Shown one piece after another: positions 27,632 to 36,696 of a DNA stretch of 64,000 nt. The position numbers were made by a program, and so were the translations under genes. Source of the stretch: an uncultured Lachnospiraceae bacterium (GTDB lineage Bacteria > Bacillota > Clostridia > Lachnospirales > Lachnospiraceae); contig URUY01000005.1 of NCBI GenBank assembly GCA_900551115.1, forward strand, positions 62,001 to 126,000. The letters run 5' to 3'. Position 1 is the first letter of the stretch. Each line of letters begins with the position of its first letter. The notes under the pieces are model-generated. The model was not told where the DNA came from, did not search any database, and worked only from the letters and a program-made list of their open reading frames with translations.

Positions 27632-29323
27632 TCATTCCATGCAGCATACCCTGTCTGCCAACTGAATTGTAGATGGTCTGTGTGCAATCATCAGTATCGA
27701 CTTTCTGCCATGCAGATTTTTCAGAGCTTCATTCACCAGCTGTTCCGACTCATTATCCAACGCCGAGGTCGCCTCATCCATCAGAATAATGGGCGCATCC
27801 TTTAAGATCGCTCTTGCGATTGCAATTCGCTGGCGCTGTCCGCCGGATAAATTGTTTCCCCGCTCTCCTACCTTTGTCTGATACCCTTCTGCAAAGCCGC
27901 TAATAAACTTATGGGCATTTGCCAGCTTTGCAGCTTTCACAATTTCCTCTTCTGTAGCCTGCGGCCTTCCCATTCGTATATTTTCCATAATGGTACCGTT
28001 AAACAGAAAAGGTTCCTGGGGAATATATGCTATCTGCCTTCTTATATCTGCCAGACTGCATTCTCTTGCCTCCAATCCATTTACCTTGACAGAACCTTCG
28101 GCAAGCGGATACAGTCCCAGCACCAGCTTGGACAATGTCGTCTTCCCGCATCCCGAAGTACCCGTAAGTGCTACACACTCCCCTCTTTTGACCTCCATGG
28201 AAAACTCCTTAAGCACCTTCGTCTCCCCGTCATAAGAAAAGGTAATCGAATCAATGTCTACCGCATTTCCTTCCTCTGCCGTATTTCTTTCTTCCACCGT
28301 GTTTCTTTCTTCCATCGTATCCGCTTCCGCTACGTTATCGGTATACCAGTTTTTCGGCTCTCTTGCTTCATCTAAAAAATCAAAAATATTTTTTGCATTT
28401 GCAAGACACCCCACCAGTTCGGGAATATATTTACCTATCTGCAAAAGCTGGAAAGAAAAAGGTCCGTACATTGTGTAAATAGCAGCTAACGCTCCTAAAG
28501 ATGTGTATCCTTTTTTTACAAAATAAATTCCCAGCATGAGAAATACCAGGGAACATAAAATCTCAAAACCGTTTCCGCTGCATTCCAGACATGCCGTGTA
28601 TAAAATCTTCTTATTGGATTTCTTTGCATACTCATGGTTCTGTGTTTTAAATTCTTCCAGCGTACGATGGCCACCCGCATACATTCTGACCTGCTCCATT
28701 CCCTGCAGCAAATCCGACAAACGGCTTGCCAGCTTTGAATTAATGGCGGACAGCTCTTTGCTTACCTTGTGCATGGGATTTAAAAGCAGCATTTCACTCA
28801 TCATCATCACAATATTAACCGCCAGCAAACATAATGTTAACTGCCAGCTAAACAGAAACATCGGTATCAGGAACACCACTACCTGAAGAAAGGGCATGAC
28901 TACTCTTCGGAATCTGGAACCATAAATATCTCCCATTTTGGTTAAATCATAGGATATCTTTGAAACGATTTCTCCGCTATGGTGCTTCTCATAGTAGGCA
29001 TAGGGCAGGCTCATCTCCGCTTCTAACACCGCCTCTGAAAGAGTGCCGTATACTCTCTTTGCTTCTACGTTATAGCGAATCGTTGCCACCCTGTATATAA
29101 GCAACGATACCACTCCCACCGTAACAATCACTGCAATCGTCACTGCAATTTTCTGATATTCTCCTGTCTGCGCAATGTCTACAATGCTTTTCATCAGTAA
29201 AGAACGCATAATGGCAAATAACGCAAATGTTACGCTCATCCCAAATATCGCGGCAAGATAAAGATACATCCTGCTTCCCATCACCCGCATTGTCCGCGCA
29301 AAAAGCTTATACTTTTTCATCAT
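27632..29323 (-). CDS. ABC exporter half-transporter (membrane plus ATPase), second of a pair
   Basis: About 563 aa. An N-terminal six-helix ABC membrane domain is followed by a nucleotide-binding domain: Walker A GTSGCGKTT, signature LSGGQRQRIAIARAIL, Walker B ILMDEATSALD, H-loop IAHRPSTI. The protein ends abruptly after ADRVCCME, some 20-30 residues earlier than typical exporters. A tandem MEERNTVEERNTAEE insert precedes the ATPase domain. The chosen start is one of two adjacent ATGs (29323/29320) behind GGGGAAGGGG, overlapping the upstream stop. With the gene at 29307 it should form a heterodimeric exporter; the substrate is unknown. Confidence 0.88.
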   Translation of the reverse strand: MMKKYKLFARTMRVMGSRMYLYLAAIFGMSVTFALFAIMRSLLMKSIVDIAQTGEYQKIAVTIAVIVTVGVVSLLIYRVATIRYNVEAKRVYGTLSEAVLEAEMSLPYAYYEKHHSGEIVSKISYDLTKMGDIYGSRFRRVVMPFLQVVVFLIPMFLFSWQLTLCLLAVNIVMMMSEMLLLNPMHKVSKELSAINSKLASRLSDLLQGMEQVRMYAGGHRTLEEFKTQNHEYAKKSNKKILYTACLECSGNGFEILCSLVFLMLGIYFVKKGYTSLGALAAIYTMYGPFSFQLLQIGKYIPELVGCLANAKNIFDFLDEAREPKNWYTDNVAEADTMEERNTVEERNTAEEGNAVDIDSITFSYDGETKVLKEFSMEVKRGECVALTGTSGCGKTTLSKLVLGLYPLAEGSVKVNGLEARECSLADIRRQIAYIPQEPFLFNGTIMENIRMGRPQATEEEIVKAAKLANAHKFISGFAEGYQTKVGERGNNLSGGQRQRIAIARAILKDAPIILMDEATSALDNESEQLVNEALKNLHGRKSILMIAHRPSTIQLADRVCCME

Positions 29324-31025
29324 CTGCCCCTTCCCCATACATCGCTGCATATGCCTGCCCCAATGCCATCAGTTCTTCATGGGTGCCGCTTTCTGCCACT
29401 TTCCCCTGTTTTAACACCATGATTTTATCTGCATTTACTACCGTTTGCAAACGATGTGCTATGGTGATACAGGTTCTGCCGGACATCACCACACCGATTG
29501 CTCTCTGTATGCAGCTTTCTGTTTCCACATCCAGTGCCGAAGTAGGCTCATCCAAAAGCAAAATCGGAGCATCCTTTAAGATTGCTCTTGCGATGGAAAT
29601 CCTCTGCTTCTGTCCTCCGGAAAGAATTACCCCTCTTTCCCCCACCGGCGTTTGATAGCCCTGCGGCAGCGTCATAATAAAATCATGGATTTCCGCTTTC
29701 TTGCATGCTTCCACAATCTCTTCATATGATGCGTCCTTTTTTCCATAGGCAATATTTTCTTCTATCGTAACAGGGAACAAAAAAATATTCTGCGAAACTA
29801 AGGCAATCTGCTTTCTCAACGCTTCTATATCCCAATCTGACGAAGCTCTTCCAAACAGCCGGTATTCCCCCTCAAAATTCTTATAAAATCCGCATAAAAT
29901 ATGAAATATTGTACTCTTTCCGCCACCGGATTCTCCAACAAACGCGACATTTTCGCCCTTCTTAACCTGAAAAGAAAGATTCTTCAATACTTCATTCTCT
30001 TCCGTATATCTGAAATTTACTTCTTCAAAAGAAATTGCCACCTCGGAATCTAACGGTGCTGTCTTGATTCCGCTGCATTCCTCTTCTGCTTCCAAAATCT
30101 CCTCTACACGCCTTATACTGACCATACCCGCAGACGCATCCACCATACAAAACGGTAAGCCAATAAAAGCATCCACAAATTTATTCAAAATCAAAATAAA
30201 GGCTACCAGTCCGCCAAGGCTAATCGCCCCTCTGCTCACCAGATATACCGCATACACTGCGCTGATAATATTGGGAAGCCATTCAACAAGCTGTCTTATC
30301 ACAATGGCTGTATTGGAGATTTTTGTTCTTTTTTCTTCATTCTCCACCAGCTCCTGTGCCGCCTGCTGCATTCTCTTCCGAAATACATGTTCTATCCCAA
30401 AAGAACGCAGCACCACAATACCATTCACCGAATCCTGCGCAATCTCCGCCATCCTATCAGTCTTCTGCCTGTGTACTGCCTGCAGGCTGCCTATTTTCTT
30501 CACCAACAGATTGGCAATCCCCAAAATCAACGGATAGGATACCAAAATCAAAACCAGCAGCCCCGGATTCAACCTGCCTATATATACAGAATAAATAATG
30601 ATGGCAATCATACTGCTCATAATTTCAGGCAATACATACTCCAAAAATCCTGCAATTTCTCCCAAATCACCGATTACCTTGTTTAAAAGCGTTGCGGAAT
30701 AATTGGTATCAAAATATTTATATTCTATACGATACAACTTTTCTGCTACAAAATCCTTGTATTTTGTGCATATCAGCACAGCATATTTTGACGCTGCCAG
30801 ACTTTTCAGAAACGCCGCCAAAGCCCCCACTGCCGTAAATACTAAAAACTGAATCAGGAAACTGCCAAACACTACTTCCTTTCCTGACAGCATCTCATCA
30901 ATCACTGCACTAATAATTTCATTTCCCTTTACTATAACGTAGCTGACAAGCATTGCTAAAACAGCTTCTATTACCAACAACCAGCCATATCGTGCCATAC
31001 ACCCGGCAAAAACTTTTTTTCTCAT
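29307..31025 (-). CDS. ABC exporter half-transporter, first of a pair
   Basis: 572 aa. Membrane domain residues 1 to about 310 and ATPase: Walker A GESGGGKST, signature LSGGQKQRISIARAIL, Walker B ILLLDEPTSALD, H-loop IAHRLQTV, and a normal C-terminus GKVAESGTHEELM. AGAGGAA lies before the ATG. The pair is co-transcribed and convergent with the XRE gene. Similar pairs export peptides, lipids or drugs; no precursor peptide or maturation gene is evident nearby. Confidence 0.9.
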   Translation of the reverse strand: MRKKVFAGCMARYGWLLVIEAVLAMLVSYVIVKGNEIISAVIDEMLSGKEVVFGSFLIQFLVFTAVGALAAFLKSLAASKYAVLICTKYKDFVAEKLYRIEYKYFDTNYSATLLNKVIGDLGEIAGFLEYVLPEIMSSMIAIIIYSVYIGRLNPGLLVLILVSYPLILGIANLLVKKIGSLQAVHRQKTDRMAEIAQDSVNGIVVLRSFGIEHVFRKRMQQAAQELVENEEKRTKISNTAIVIRQLVEWLPNIISAVYAVYLVSRGAISLGGLVAFILILNKFVDAFIGLPFCMVDASAGMVSIRRVEEILEAEEECSGIKTAPLDSEVAISFEEVNFRYTEENEVLKNLSFQVKKGENVAFVGESGGGKSTIFHILCGFYKNFEGEYRLFGRASSDWDIEALRKQIALVSQNIFLFPVTIEENIAYGKKDASYEEIVEACKKAEIHDFIMTLPQGYQTPVGERGVILSGGQKQRISIARAILKDAPILLLDEPTSALDVETESCIQRAIGVVMSGRTCITIAHRLQTVVNADKIMVLKQGKVAESGTHEELMALGQAYAAMYGEGADDEKV

Positions 31026-31273
31026 CCAATTTCCTCTTTATCTTTTGTTTCCTGCAACCAAGGCAATTGCGTTTTAACGAATATAAGTTTTATTATACAC
31101 TTTTTTAAACTAGTATCAATCAGCAATTTGGAATGCACAAATGCCTTCAGGTGAATTTATTCCCCATTTTCGCATTTACCCTAAAACAGATGTAACCATT
31201 TGCATTTATATATGATATATTTTTGAAAAACATTAGCGTCAGTATAATGACGTCAGTTAAAGGAGATTTTGTT

Positions 31274-32194
31274 ATGTACACCTTGCAGACACACATAAAA
31301 AACTATCTGGACTATTGCCAGTATCAGAAACGCTTAGACCTTAAGACACTCAAAGCATACCAAATTGATTTAAGGCAGATTACAGAACAGCTTCCGACAA
31401 CAGATATCCACGATATTACCTCCGGCATGCTGGAATCTTATATTGCAACACTCCACCAACAATACAAGCCTAAAACTGTCAAACGTAAAATTGCTTCTCT
31501 AAAAGCGCTCTTTCATTATTTGGAATATAAAGAAATCATTGATAAAAATCCCTTTAACAAAATGCAGATAAAATTTCGTGAGCCGGTTATTTTACCAAAA
31601 ATCATCCCGCTTCATACAGTAGAAGTCTTTCTTTCCACAATATATCATCAGCGTACTGCCGCGCGAACCTGTTATCAGAAGAAAAATGCTCTGCGTGATG
31701 CCGCAGTTGCCGAACTTCTTTTTGCTACCGGCATGAGAATTTCCGAGCTATGCTCGTTGGGGGAAAATGACATAAACCTGTATGACAGAACTATTTTAAT
31801 ATACGGAAAAGGTTCTAAAGAAAGACGAATTCAAATCGGAAATGATGACGTTATCCGCACATTGGAAGAATACAGAAAAGAATATTCACCGGAGATTCAA
31901 AACTGTAAATACTTTTTTACCAATCAGTCCGGGCGAAAATTATCCGACCAGTCAGTCCGCAGAATGATTAATAAATACACCTCCTTAGCTGCAATCGAAC
32001 TGCACATCACACCGCACATGTTCCGCCATACTTTCGCCACCAGTCTTTTAGAAGCTGATGTAGATATCCGCTACATTCAGGAAATGTTAGGGCATAGTTC
32101 CATTAACATTACGGAGATATATACTCACGTCACTATGGCAAAGCAACGGGATATCCTGACAACAAAGCATCCAAGAAAGGATTTTCATCTGTAA
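31274..32194 (+). CDS. Tyrosine site-specific recombinase (XerC/D- or invertase-like)
   Basis: 306 aa. It has an N-terminal core-binding SAM-like domain (about 5-85) and a catalytic domain with the full set: Arg in ATGMRISELCSLGENDI, Lys in YGKGSKERRIQI, His-x-x-Arg in ITPHMFRHTFATSLL, second His in EMLGHSSINITEIYTHV and the Tyr nucleophile in the same segment. The start at 31274 is preferred because AAAGGAG lies 8 nt upstream; a weak -10 TATAAT is at 31243-31248. No integration-type attachment site or phage genes follow. Its gene ends 57 bp before a perfect 83-bp inverted repeat pair, so it is the obvious candidate to invert the cassette at 32335-34666. Confidence 0.92.
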   Translation: MYTLQTHIKNYLDYCQYQKRLDLKTLKAYQIDLRQITEQLPTTDIHDITSGMLESYIATLHQQYKPKTVKRKIASLKALFHYLEYKEIIDKNPFNKMQIKFREPVILPKIIPLHTVEVFLSTIYHQRTAARTCYQKKNALRDAAVAELLFATGMRISELCSLGENDINLYDRTILIYGKGSKERRIQIGNDDVIRTLEEYRKEYSPEIQNCKYFFTNQSGRKLSDQSVRRMINKYTSLAAIELHITPHMFRHTFATSLLEADVDIRYIQEMLGHSSINITEIYTHVTMAKQRDILTTKHPRKDFHL

Positions 32195-32251
32195 GTGGCG
32201 GGGCGAGGGGAGGGGAAAGTAATATATATAGAAATGAGGAATTGGTTTGTT

Positions 32252-32334
32252 GATTGGTGAAAATGAAAGATAATCCGATGTTATCGGTCAATTTTTGTTC
32301 ATGTATTTGTTTGAATTAAATCTATAACAAAGTA
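32252..32334 (+). repeat. Left 83-bp inverted repeat of the invertible cassette
   Basis: Identical, base for base, to the reverse complement of 34667-34749. It contains the small palindrome CCGAT-GTT-ATCGG (32275-32287), a plausible recombinase core. A candidate promoter straddles its outer edge: -35 TTGTTG (32247-32252) lies almost wholly outside and -10 GATAAT (32269-32274) inside, reading into the cassette. A G-rich purine tract (about 32197-32219) precedes it. Confidence 0.95.
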
Positions 32335-32348
32335 AAGGTGGTATTTTT

Positions 32349-33302
32349 ATGAGAATGCTTTCGAAATTAAGTGTAGTTGTTCCTATATATAATACTGAGA
32401 GATATATCGAACGTTGTCTAAATTCAATATTTAATCAAAGCTATGAAAATTTAGAAGTCATAATAGTTAACGATGGTTCAACTGATGATTCATATAATAA
32501 AATAAGTCCGTTTTTACAATATAACAACGTAAAATATATCGAGTGTAAAAAAAATAGCGGGTTAGGCAATGCTCGCAATTTAGGTATCGCTGCCGCATCT
32601 GGAGCGTATATTTCATTTGTCGATAGTGATGATTGGATTGATTTAGACTTGTATAATATTATGATGCAAAATATTCAAAAAAATTCAGCAGATATTTGTA
32701 TTTGCGGCATAAAAAATGAAGGTGATAATTTCTCATCTTCCACTAGCAGATATGAGTATCTTATAGGCAATTGTTTTAACAACTGTGAAGCAATAAACTT
32801 ACTTACACGTTCTACAAATAATAATTACCTAATAAGTCCTGTTGTTTGGAACAAAGTATATAAGACATCTTTAATTCGTAATAACAATTTATCCTTTTTA
32901 CCTAATTCTTATTGGGAAGATGATATATTTTCATTTATGATTTTTATGTATGCCGACAAAGTCTCTATTGTTTCCAATATATACTATCATTACTACATAA
33001 GAGCAAGTTCAATTACAAATTCATTTTCAAAGAAACATATTGATGATTTGCTAGGCGCATTTGAAATACTAAAAAATAAATTAATAGAAAAAGATATTTA
33101 TGACTATTATCAATATCAATTCAAAAGTTTTTTTGACAGATGTATGAACTCATTAGCTAATATGCTAATCAAAAATGAGCCGACAGTCTCAGCACAAAAG
33201 CAATATTACAAATATTTATACACGCAATATATTCAAAAATTTTCGATTACAGAAGCAATTGACTATTTCGATATTCAACGCTTGCATCGTTTATTTATGT
33301 AA
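32349..33302 (+). CDS. Family 2 glycosyltransferase inside the invertible cassette
   Basis: 317 aa. The GT-A signature is clear: LSVVVPIYNTERYIERCLNS, VIIVNDGSTDDSY, GLGNARNLGIAAASG and the metal motif FVDSDDWID. WNKVYKTSLI and SYWEDDIFS are typical of cps-type transferases such as WfgS/CpsI. AAAGGTGG lies 8 nt before the ATG, just inside the left repeat. It is probably expressed in the present orientation and would modify surface polysaccharide. Codon use is strongly AT-biased. Confidence 0.92.
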   Translation: MRMLSKLSVVVPIYNTERYIERCLNSIFNQSYENLEVIIVNDGSTDDSYNKISPFLQYNNVKYIECKKNSGLGNARNLGIAAASGAYISFVDSDDWIDLDLYNIMMQNIQKNSADICICGIKNEGDNFSSSTSRYEYLIGNCFNNCEAINLLTRSTNNNYLISPVVWNKVYKTSLIRNNNLSFLPNSYWEDDIFSFMIFMYADKVSIVSNIYYHYYIRASSITNSFSKKHIDDLLGAFEILKNKLIEKDIYDYYQYQFKSFFDRCMNSLANMLIKNEPTVSAQKQYYKYLYTQYIQKFSITEAIDYFDIQRLHRLFM

Positions 33303-33303
33303 T

Positions 33304-34650
33304 TCAGACAATATAATATTCTTTTATAATATCACCAAATTCATCTATGAAACTCTGGCAGTGTAGTTGATTCGCAGTACAATCTAAGTTGCGCAGTGCA
33401 ATTAAGGCATGCTTCAGTACAAATATTTGCTTGGTTTGAATGATGGATTGTTTATTTTCATATATCCACTGTTCAATAGCACTAATACATTTTTCATTTT
33501 CATGATTTAGTTTTCCTAAAGCTTCCATCATACTTTGTGCAGTAAAATAATTTTCTTCTTTAGACAATTGTACACACAGTAATGAGACAGCATTATACAA
33601 TTTCTTCTCACCAATTAAATCTGAAATATGTTCTCGAATATAGCAGTTACTGTTGCATAATGAGTGAATTATTGCTTCATTTATCGTAGCAGATGACGTT
33701 GTAAGTAAAAAGCTTTCAATATTATATCGGTTTAAATCGATTGTTGCCGTCTTAGTGCGCGAAAAATAATTAATAATCCATGGCAAGACCTGTTCAAGGT
33801 GTTTATTGTTTTTAGCTAATGTTAGCGCAAATTGTGTTTTATACTCCCTAATTGTTAAATCCGACAAAGTATATTTATCAAAAAAGTCTCCTAAAAATAA
33901 TTCAACAAAATCTTGTGTTTCTTCAGATTCTGGAATGGAGATTATGATTTCACAAAAAGTTTTTAAAATAAATTCCGTATATTGTTTGTTTCCGGCTAAA
34001 ATAGTTTCGGAAAGTAATTTTTGCATTTCACAGAGAACGAGAACATATTGTTCATTTGTCAATTCACTACATTCGCCTAACAATATTTTAGAAATAAGAG
34101 TTAATATATTCCTTGCCTTTTCTTGTAAGTATTCAACACATATATTATTATTTTCATCTATAAAATCAATAACGTGATGTAAATTTAACCCCTCATATAA
34201 AGAATTTGCCTCTTGATTCTGTGCTAAAAAGGCCGAAATATTTGAAATTAACAATAGTAAGTTTGAAGAATCATATTCAATATAAGTTAAATGTGTAATA
34301 TCGAAAGGAACTTTATAATCTTTCTGCTTAATAAGCAATACATTACGTGCATCTTTGAGAGTATGCGTAATTCCCAACTCATAGTAAACATTAGGATTAC
34401 TATTTGTTAAATCAACAATAATATACTGTGACTTCATAATTTCATTCAAAATTTTAGCTAAAATAGGAGTCGACCCTCCTATTTCGTCTGCGCGATTACA
34501 TATATAACCATCATCATTAAGAGCCTTCTTTATTGAACCGTATATAATATTAAATTCCTTATTAAATGGCATTAGAAAAAAGCATCTATTTTTTTCTACA
34601 GGTATTGTACATTGCCGTAATTGTTTCGGATAAATTAGATATTCATTCAT
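33304..34650 (-). CDS. TIR/nucleoside 2-deoxyribosyltransferase-like N-domain protein with HEAT-like C-terminus (putative defence effector)
   Basis: 448 aa. Residues 20-110 have the fold signature CFFLMPFNKEF, YICNRADEIGGS and IVDLTNSNPNVYYELGITHT, in which the conserved Glu91 matches the catalytic-Glu position of TIR and deoxyribosyltransferase-like domains. Such domains cleave N-glycosidic bonds and are effectors in several anti-phage systems. The remaining about 300 residues are alpha-helical with HEAT-like repeats (CYIREHISDLIG, FTAQSMMEALGKL), possibly a sensor or scaffold. The start ATG at 34650 has GAGGAG 7 nt upstream, 16 bp from the right repeat. The biochemical activity is inferred. 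In the present orientation it faces away from the recombinase-side promoter. Confidence 0.7.
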   Translation of the reverse strand: MNEYLIYPKQLRQCTIPVEKNRCFFLMPFNKEFNIIYGSIKKALNDDGYICNRADEIGGSTPILAKILNEIMKSQYIIVDLTNSNPNVYYELGITHTLKDARNVLLIKQKDYKVPFDITHLTYIEYDSSNLLLLISNISAFLAQNQEANSLYEGLNLHHVIDFIDENNNICVEYLQEKARNILTLISKILLGECSELTNEQYVLVLCEMQKLLSETILAGNKQYTEFILKTFCEIIISIPESEETQDFVELFLGDFFDKYTLSDLTIREYKTQFALTLAKNNKHLEQVLPWIINYFSRTKTATIDLNRYNIESFLLTTSSATINEAIIHSLCNSNCYIREHISDLIGEKKLYNAVSLLCVQLSKEENYFTAQSMMEALGKLNHENEKCISAIEQWIYENKQSIIQTKQIFVLKHALIALRNLDCTANQLHCQSFIDEFGDIIKEYYIV

Positions 34651-34666
34651 TTTAATTCTCCTCGTG

Positions 34667-34749
34667 TACTTTGTTATAGATTTAATTCAAACAAATACAT
34701 GAACAAAAATTGACCGATAACATCGGATTATCTTTCATTTTCACCAATC
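34667..34749 (-). repeat. Right 83-bp inverted repeat of the invertible cassette
   Basis: Perfect inverse copy of 32252-32334. The outer flank differs (a TACAAG-like sequence where the left side has TTGTTG), so any promoter reading inward here should be weaker than on the left. Confidence 0.95.
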
Positions 34750-34918
34750 TTGTATTCTTCTTCATAATTAATACAACCTTATCTTACATTATTATAACAC
34801 ATATTTAAAATAATTCCACTACTAAATAATAGTCTGCTCAATTTTATCATTTGCGCTTTTTGCTATAAACAACTATGACATACAATATTTCATGGTAATT
34901 TACTTCTCCATTCGCTTT

Positions 34919-35050
34919 TTAAAACTTGTTTCTTCTTTTTTGCAGATACTGTTCTTTTTCTTCTCTATATAATACTTGGATCATTATATTCTCACCGTTC
35001 TTTTGTAAAAAAACTGCCAGCCTTCTTACAAAGGGTATACTTCCTGCCAC
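34919..35050 (-). CDS. Small unknown open frame, probably a mobile-element remnant
   Basis: A 43-codon frame from a GTG at 35050 (protein VAGSIPFVRRLAVFLQKN followed by GENIMIQVLYREEKEQY) or a 21-codon frame from the ATG at 34984. An in-frame stop lies a few codons upstream of the GTG. I do not recognise it with confidence; small frames like this often precede recombinase genes in integrative elements. It may be dead. Confidence 0.35.
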   Translation of the reverse strand: MAGSIPFVRRLAVFLQKNGENIMIQVLYREEKEQYLQKRRNKF

Positions 35051-35087
35051 GCACAGCGCCCTAAACCTTGCTCATAGCAAGTTAATA

Positions 35088-35216
35088 TCAAGTCAAATCA
35101 GCCGAGGTCTGTACCTTGTCATCACGGAAGTTCCATTCAATTTCCACTTTCCTATTCTTATAAATATGATTCTTTTTGACAAATATATCAACCACTTCCT
35201 GCGTCAGTGTCTCCAT
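35088..35216 (-). pseudogene. C-terminal remnant of a large serine recombinase
   Basis: 42 codons reading METLTQEVVDIFVKKNHIYK then NRKVEIEWNFRDD, which matches the extreme C-terminal block of resolvase-type large serine recombinases. The catalytic and DNA-binding domains are missing. It points to a past integrative element next to the cassette. The 486-bp gap 34750-35236 otherwise holds AT-rich DNA. Confidence 0.5.
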
Positions 35217-35236
35217 TATCAACACTACAGATATCC

Positions 35237-36490
35237 CTAAAACTCCAAACTATCTGCATTGAGAAGGAAATATTTCATACCCATAATCACAAATCCATCA
35301 TCATTTCTCCACGGTTTCTTTGTACCATTCACAATAACGATCTTCTTAAATGAATCCGGAATATTTCGTAGTGAATTAAACTCTTGCATCTGCTTTGCCT
35401 CGGAAGTCATATCAAATGCAACCTGAATGTAATATCTCTGACTGCCCTGATTTACTACAAAATCAACCTCCAACTGCTTACGGGTCGTTTTTCCTTCACC
35501 ATTCTTTGCATAGACCTCTACAATACCAACATCCACATTAAACCCGCGCATAAGTAATTCATTATAAACAATGTTCTCCATGATATGAGTAGGCTCCTGC
35601 TGCCTAAAGTTCAATCTGGCATTTCTAAGTCCCACATCTGTAAAGTAATACTTCAGGTTTGCCCCAACATATTTTCTGCCTTTAATATCGTATCGACTGG
35701 CTTTAGTAATCAGAAAGCTTTGTGCCAAATAATCAATATGATTCGAGATAGTTTTATTACTATAATTGATACCCCGTTCAGATTTGAATGTATTCGATAT
35801 TTTGGTTGGATTTGTCGGTGTTCCTATGGCAGAAGCAAGAATATCCACTAAAGTTCCAATTTCATCTACATTCTGAATTTTATTTCGCTCTACCACATCC
35901 TTAATATATACATTTGTAAAAATATTTTTCAGATACTCTGCCTTTTGACGTTCTACCGAAAACTGTGCCACCTGTGGAAGTCCGCCATATATCATGTACT
36001 CGTTCCAAGCATCATCATAATCTCCATCAAACGCTGTATAAAATTCAGCAAAGGACAGCGGATAAATTCTGATTTCATCGCCTCTTCCTCTAAATTCAGT
36101 TACAATGTCGCTTGATAAGAATTTAGAGTTGCTTCCGGTTACATATACATCAATATTGCTTATACGAAGCAGACTGTTCAGTACTTCCTCAAACCTAGGC
36201 ATAAACTGCACTTCATCCAAAAGAAGATAATACTTCCGGTCATCTTTCATAGCATCTTTAATATACGAATAACACTCCTTGGGATCTCTCAGTTCCTCAT
36301 TTTCAATACCATCCAATACTATCTCTATGATGTGGTCACTATCCACGCCACTCTCCATTAAATACTTTTTAAACAATACAAATAGCAGGAAGGATTTCCC
36401 ACATCTTCTTATTCCGGTAATAATTTTAATCATTCCGTTATCTTTTCTTATCTTTAACTGTTCAAGGTAGGAATCTCTTTTTATCTCCAT
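35237..36490 (-). CDS. AAA_14/DUF4143 ATP-binding protein
   Basis: 417 aa. Walker A is ITGIRRCGKSFLL (about 23-35), Walker B KYYLLLDEVQFMPRF and a sensor-like VYVTGSNSKFL; the C-terminal part LEVDFVVNQGSQRYYIQVAF is a DUF4143 domain with a PD-(D/E)XK-like core. AAGGAG precedes the ATG. Family members are widespread in gut bacteria and often sit on mobile regions; their cellular role is not settled. It is a distant relative of the gene at 36877. Confidence 0.85.
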   Translation of the reverse strand: MEIKRDSYLEQLKIRKDNGMIKIITGIRRCGKSFLLFVLFKKYLMESGVDSDHIIEIVLDGIENEELRDPKECYSYIKDAMKDDRKYYLLLDEVQFMPRFEEVLNSLLRISNIDVYVTGSNSKFLSSDIVTEFRGRGDEIRIYPLSFAEFYTAFDGDYDDAWNEYMIYGGLPQVAQFSVERQKAEYLKNIFTNVYIKDVVERNKIQNVDEIGTLVDILASAIGTPTNPTKISNTFKSERGINYSNKTISNHIDYLAQSFLITKASRYDIKGRKYVGANLKYYFTDVGLRNARLNFRQQEPTHIMENIVYNELLMRGFNVDVGIVEVYAKNGEGKTTRKQLEVDFVVNQGSQRYYIQVAFDMTSEAKQMQEFNSLRNIPDSFKKIVIVNGTKKPWRNDDGFVIMGMKYFLLNADSLEF

Positions 36491-36696
36491 GCTTTTTGCT
36501 CCTTATTTTTGTGTCTGGCACATTTTTTAGTAATGATATTGTAGCACTAAATGATTTTCTGTTCAATAGCCATTACTATTTTATGTGTGTTAGCACATTT
36601 TTATGTAATAAGGAAGTTGACATAAAAACGTCTTTAGTTCCCGTTCCTTTGCAAACTGTATATTTTCCAGAATAAAGTATTCATTATCCTAATTAT

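Larger units (their letters stand above)
32252..34749. mobile_element. Putative invertible DNA cassette (two-gene switch)
   Basis: Two perfect 83-bp inverted repeats bracket 2,332 bp holding two inward-pointing genes. These are a GT2 gene starting 14 bp inside the left repeat and a TIR/deoxyribosyltransferase-like gene starting 16 bp inside the right repeat, with stops separated by one base. A tyrosine recombinase gene is immediately outside the left end. Flipping would place either gene behind the same left-hand promoter. No transposase is inside, so a transposon reading is less likely. The content is more AT-rich than the surroundings, suggesting acquisition. Confidence 0.8.

Noticed and set aside
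32252..34749. Transposon bounded by terminal inverted repeats
   Set aside because: No transposase lies inside, the repeats are 83 bp and perfect, and both genes start right at them; the recombinase outside fits an inversion system better. Not fully excluded.
35088..35216. Intact small gene
   Set aside because: It matches only the extreme C-terminal block of a large recombinase, so it is scored as a remnant.
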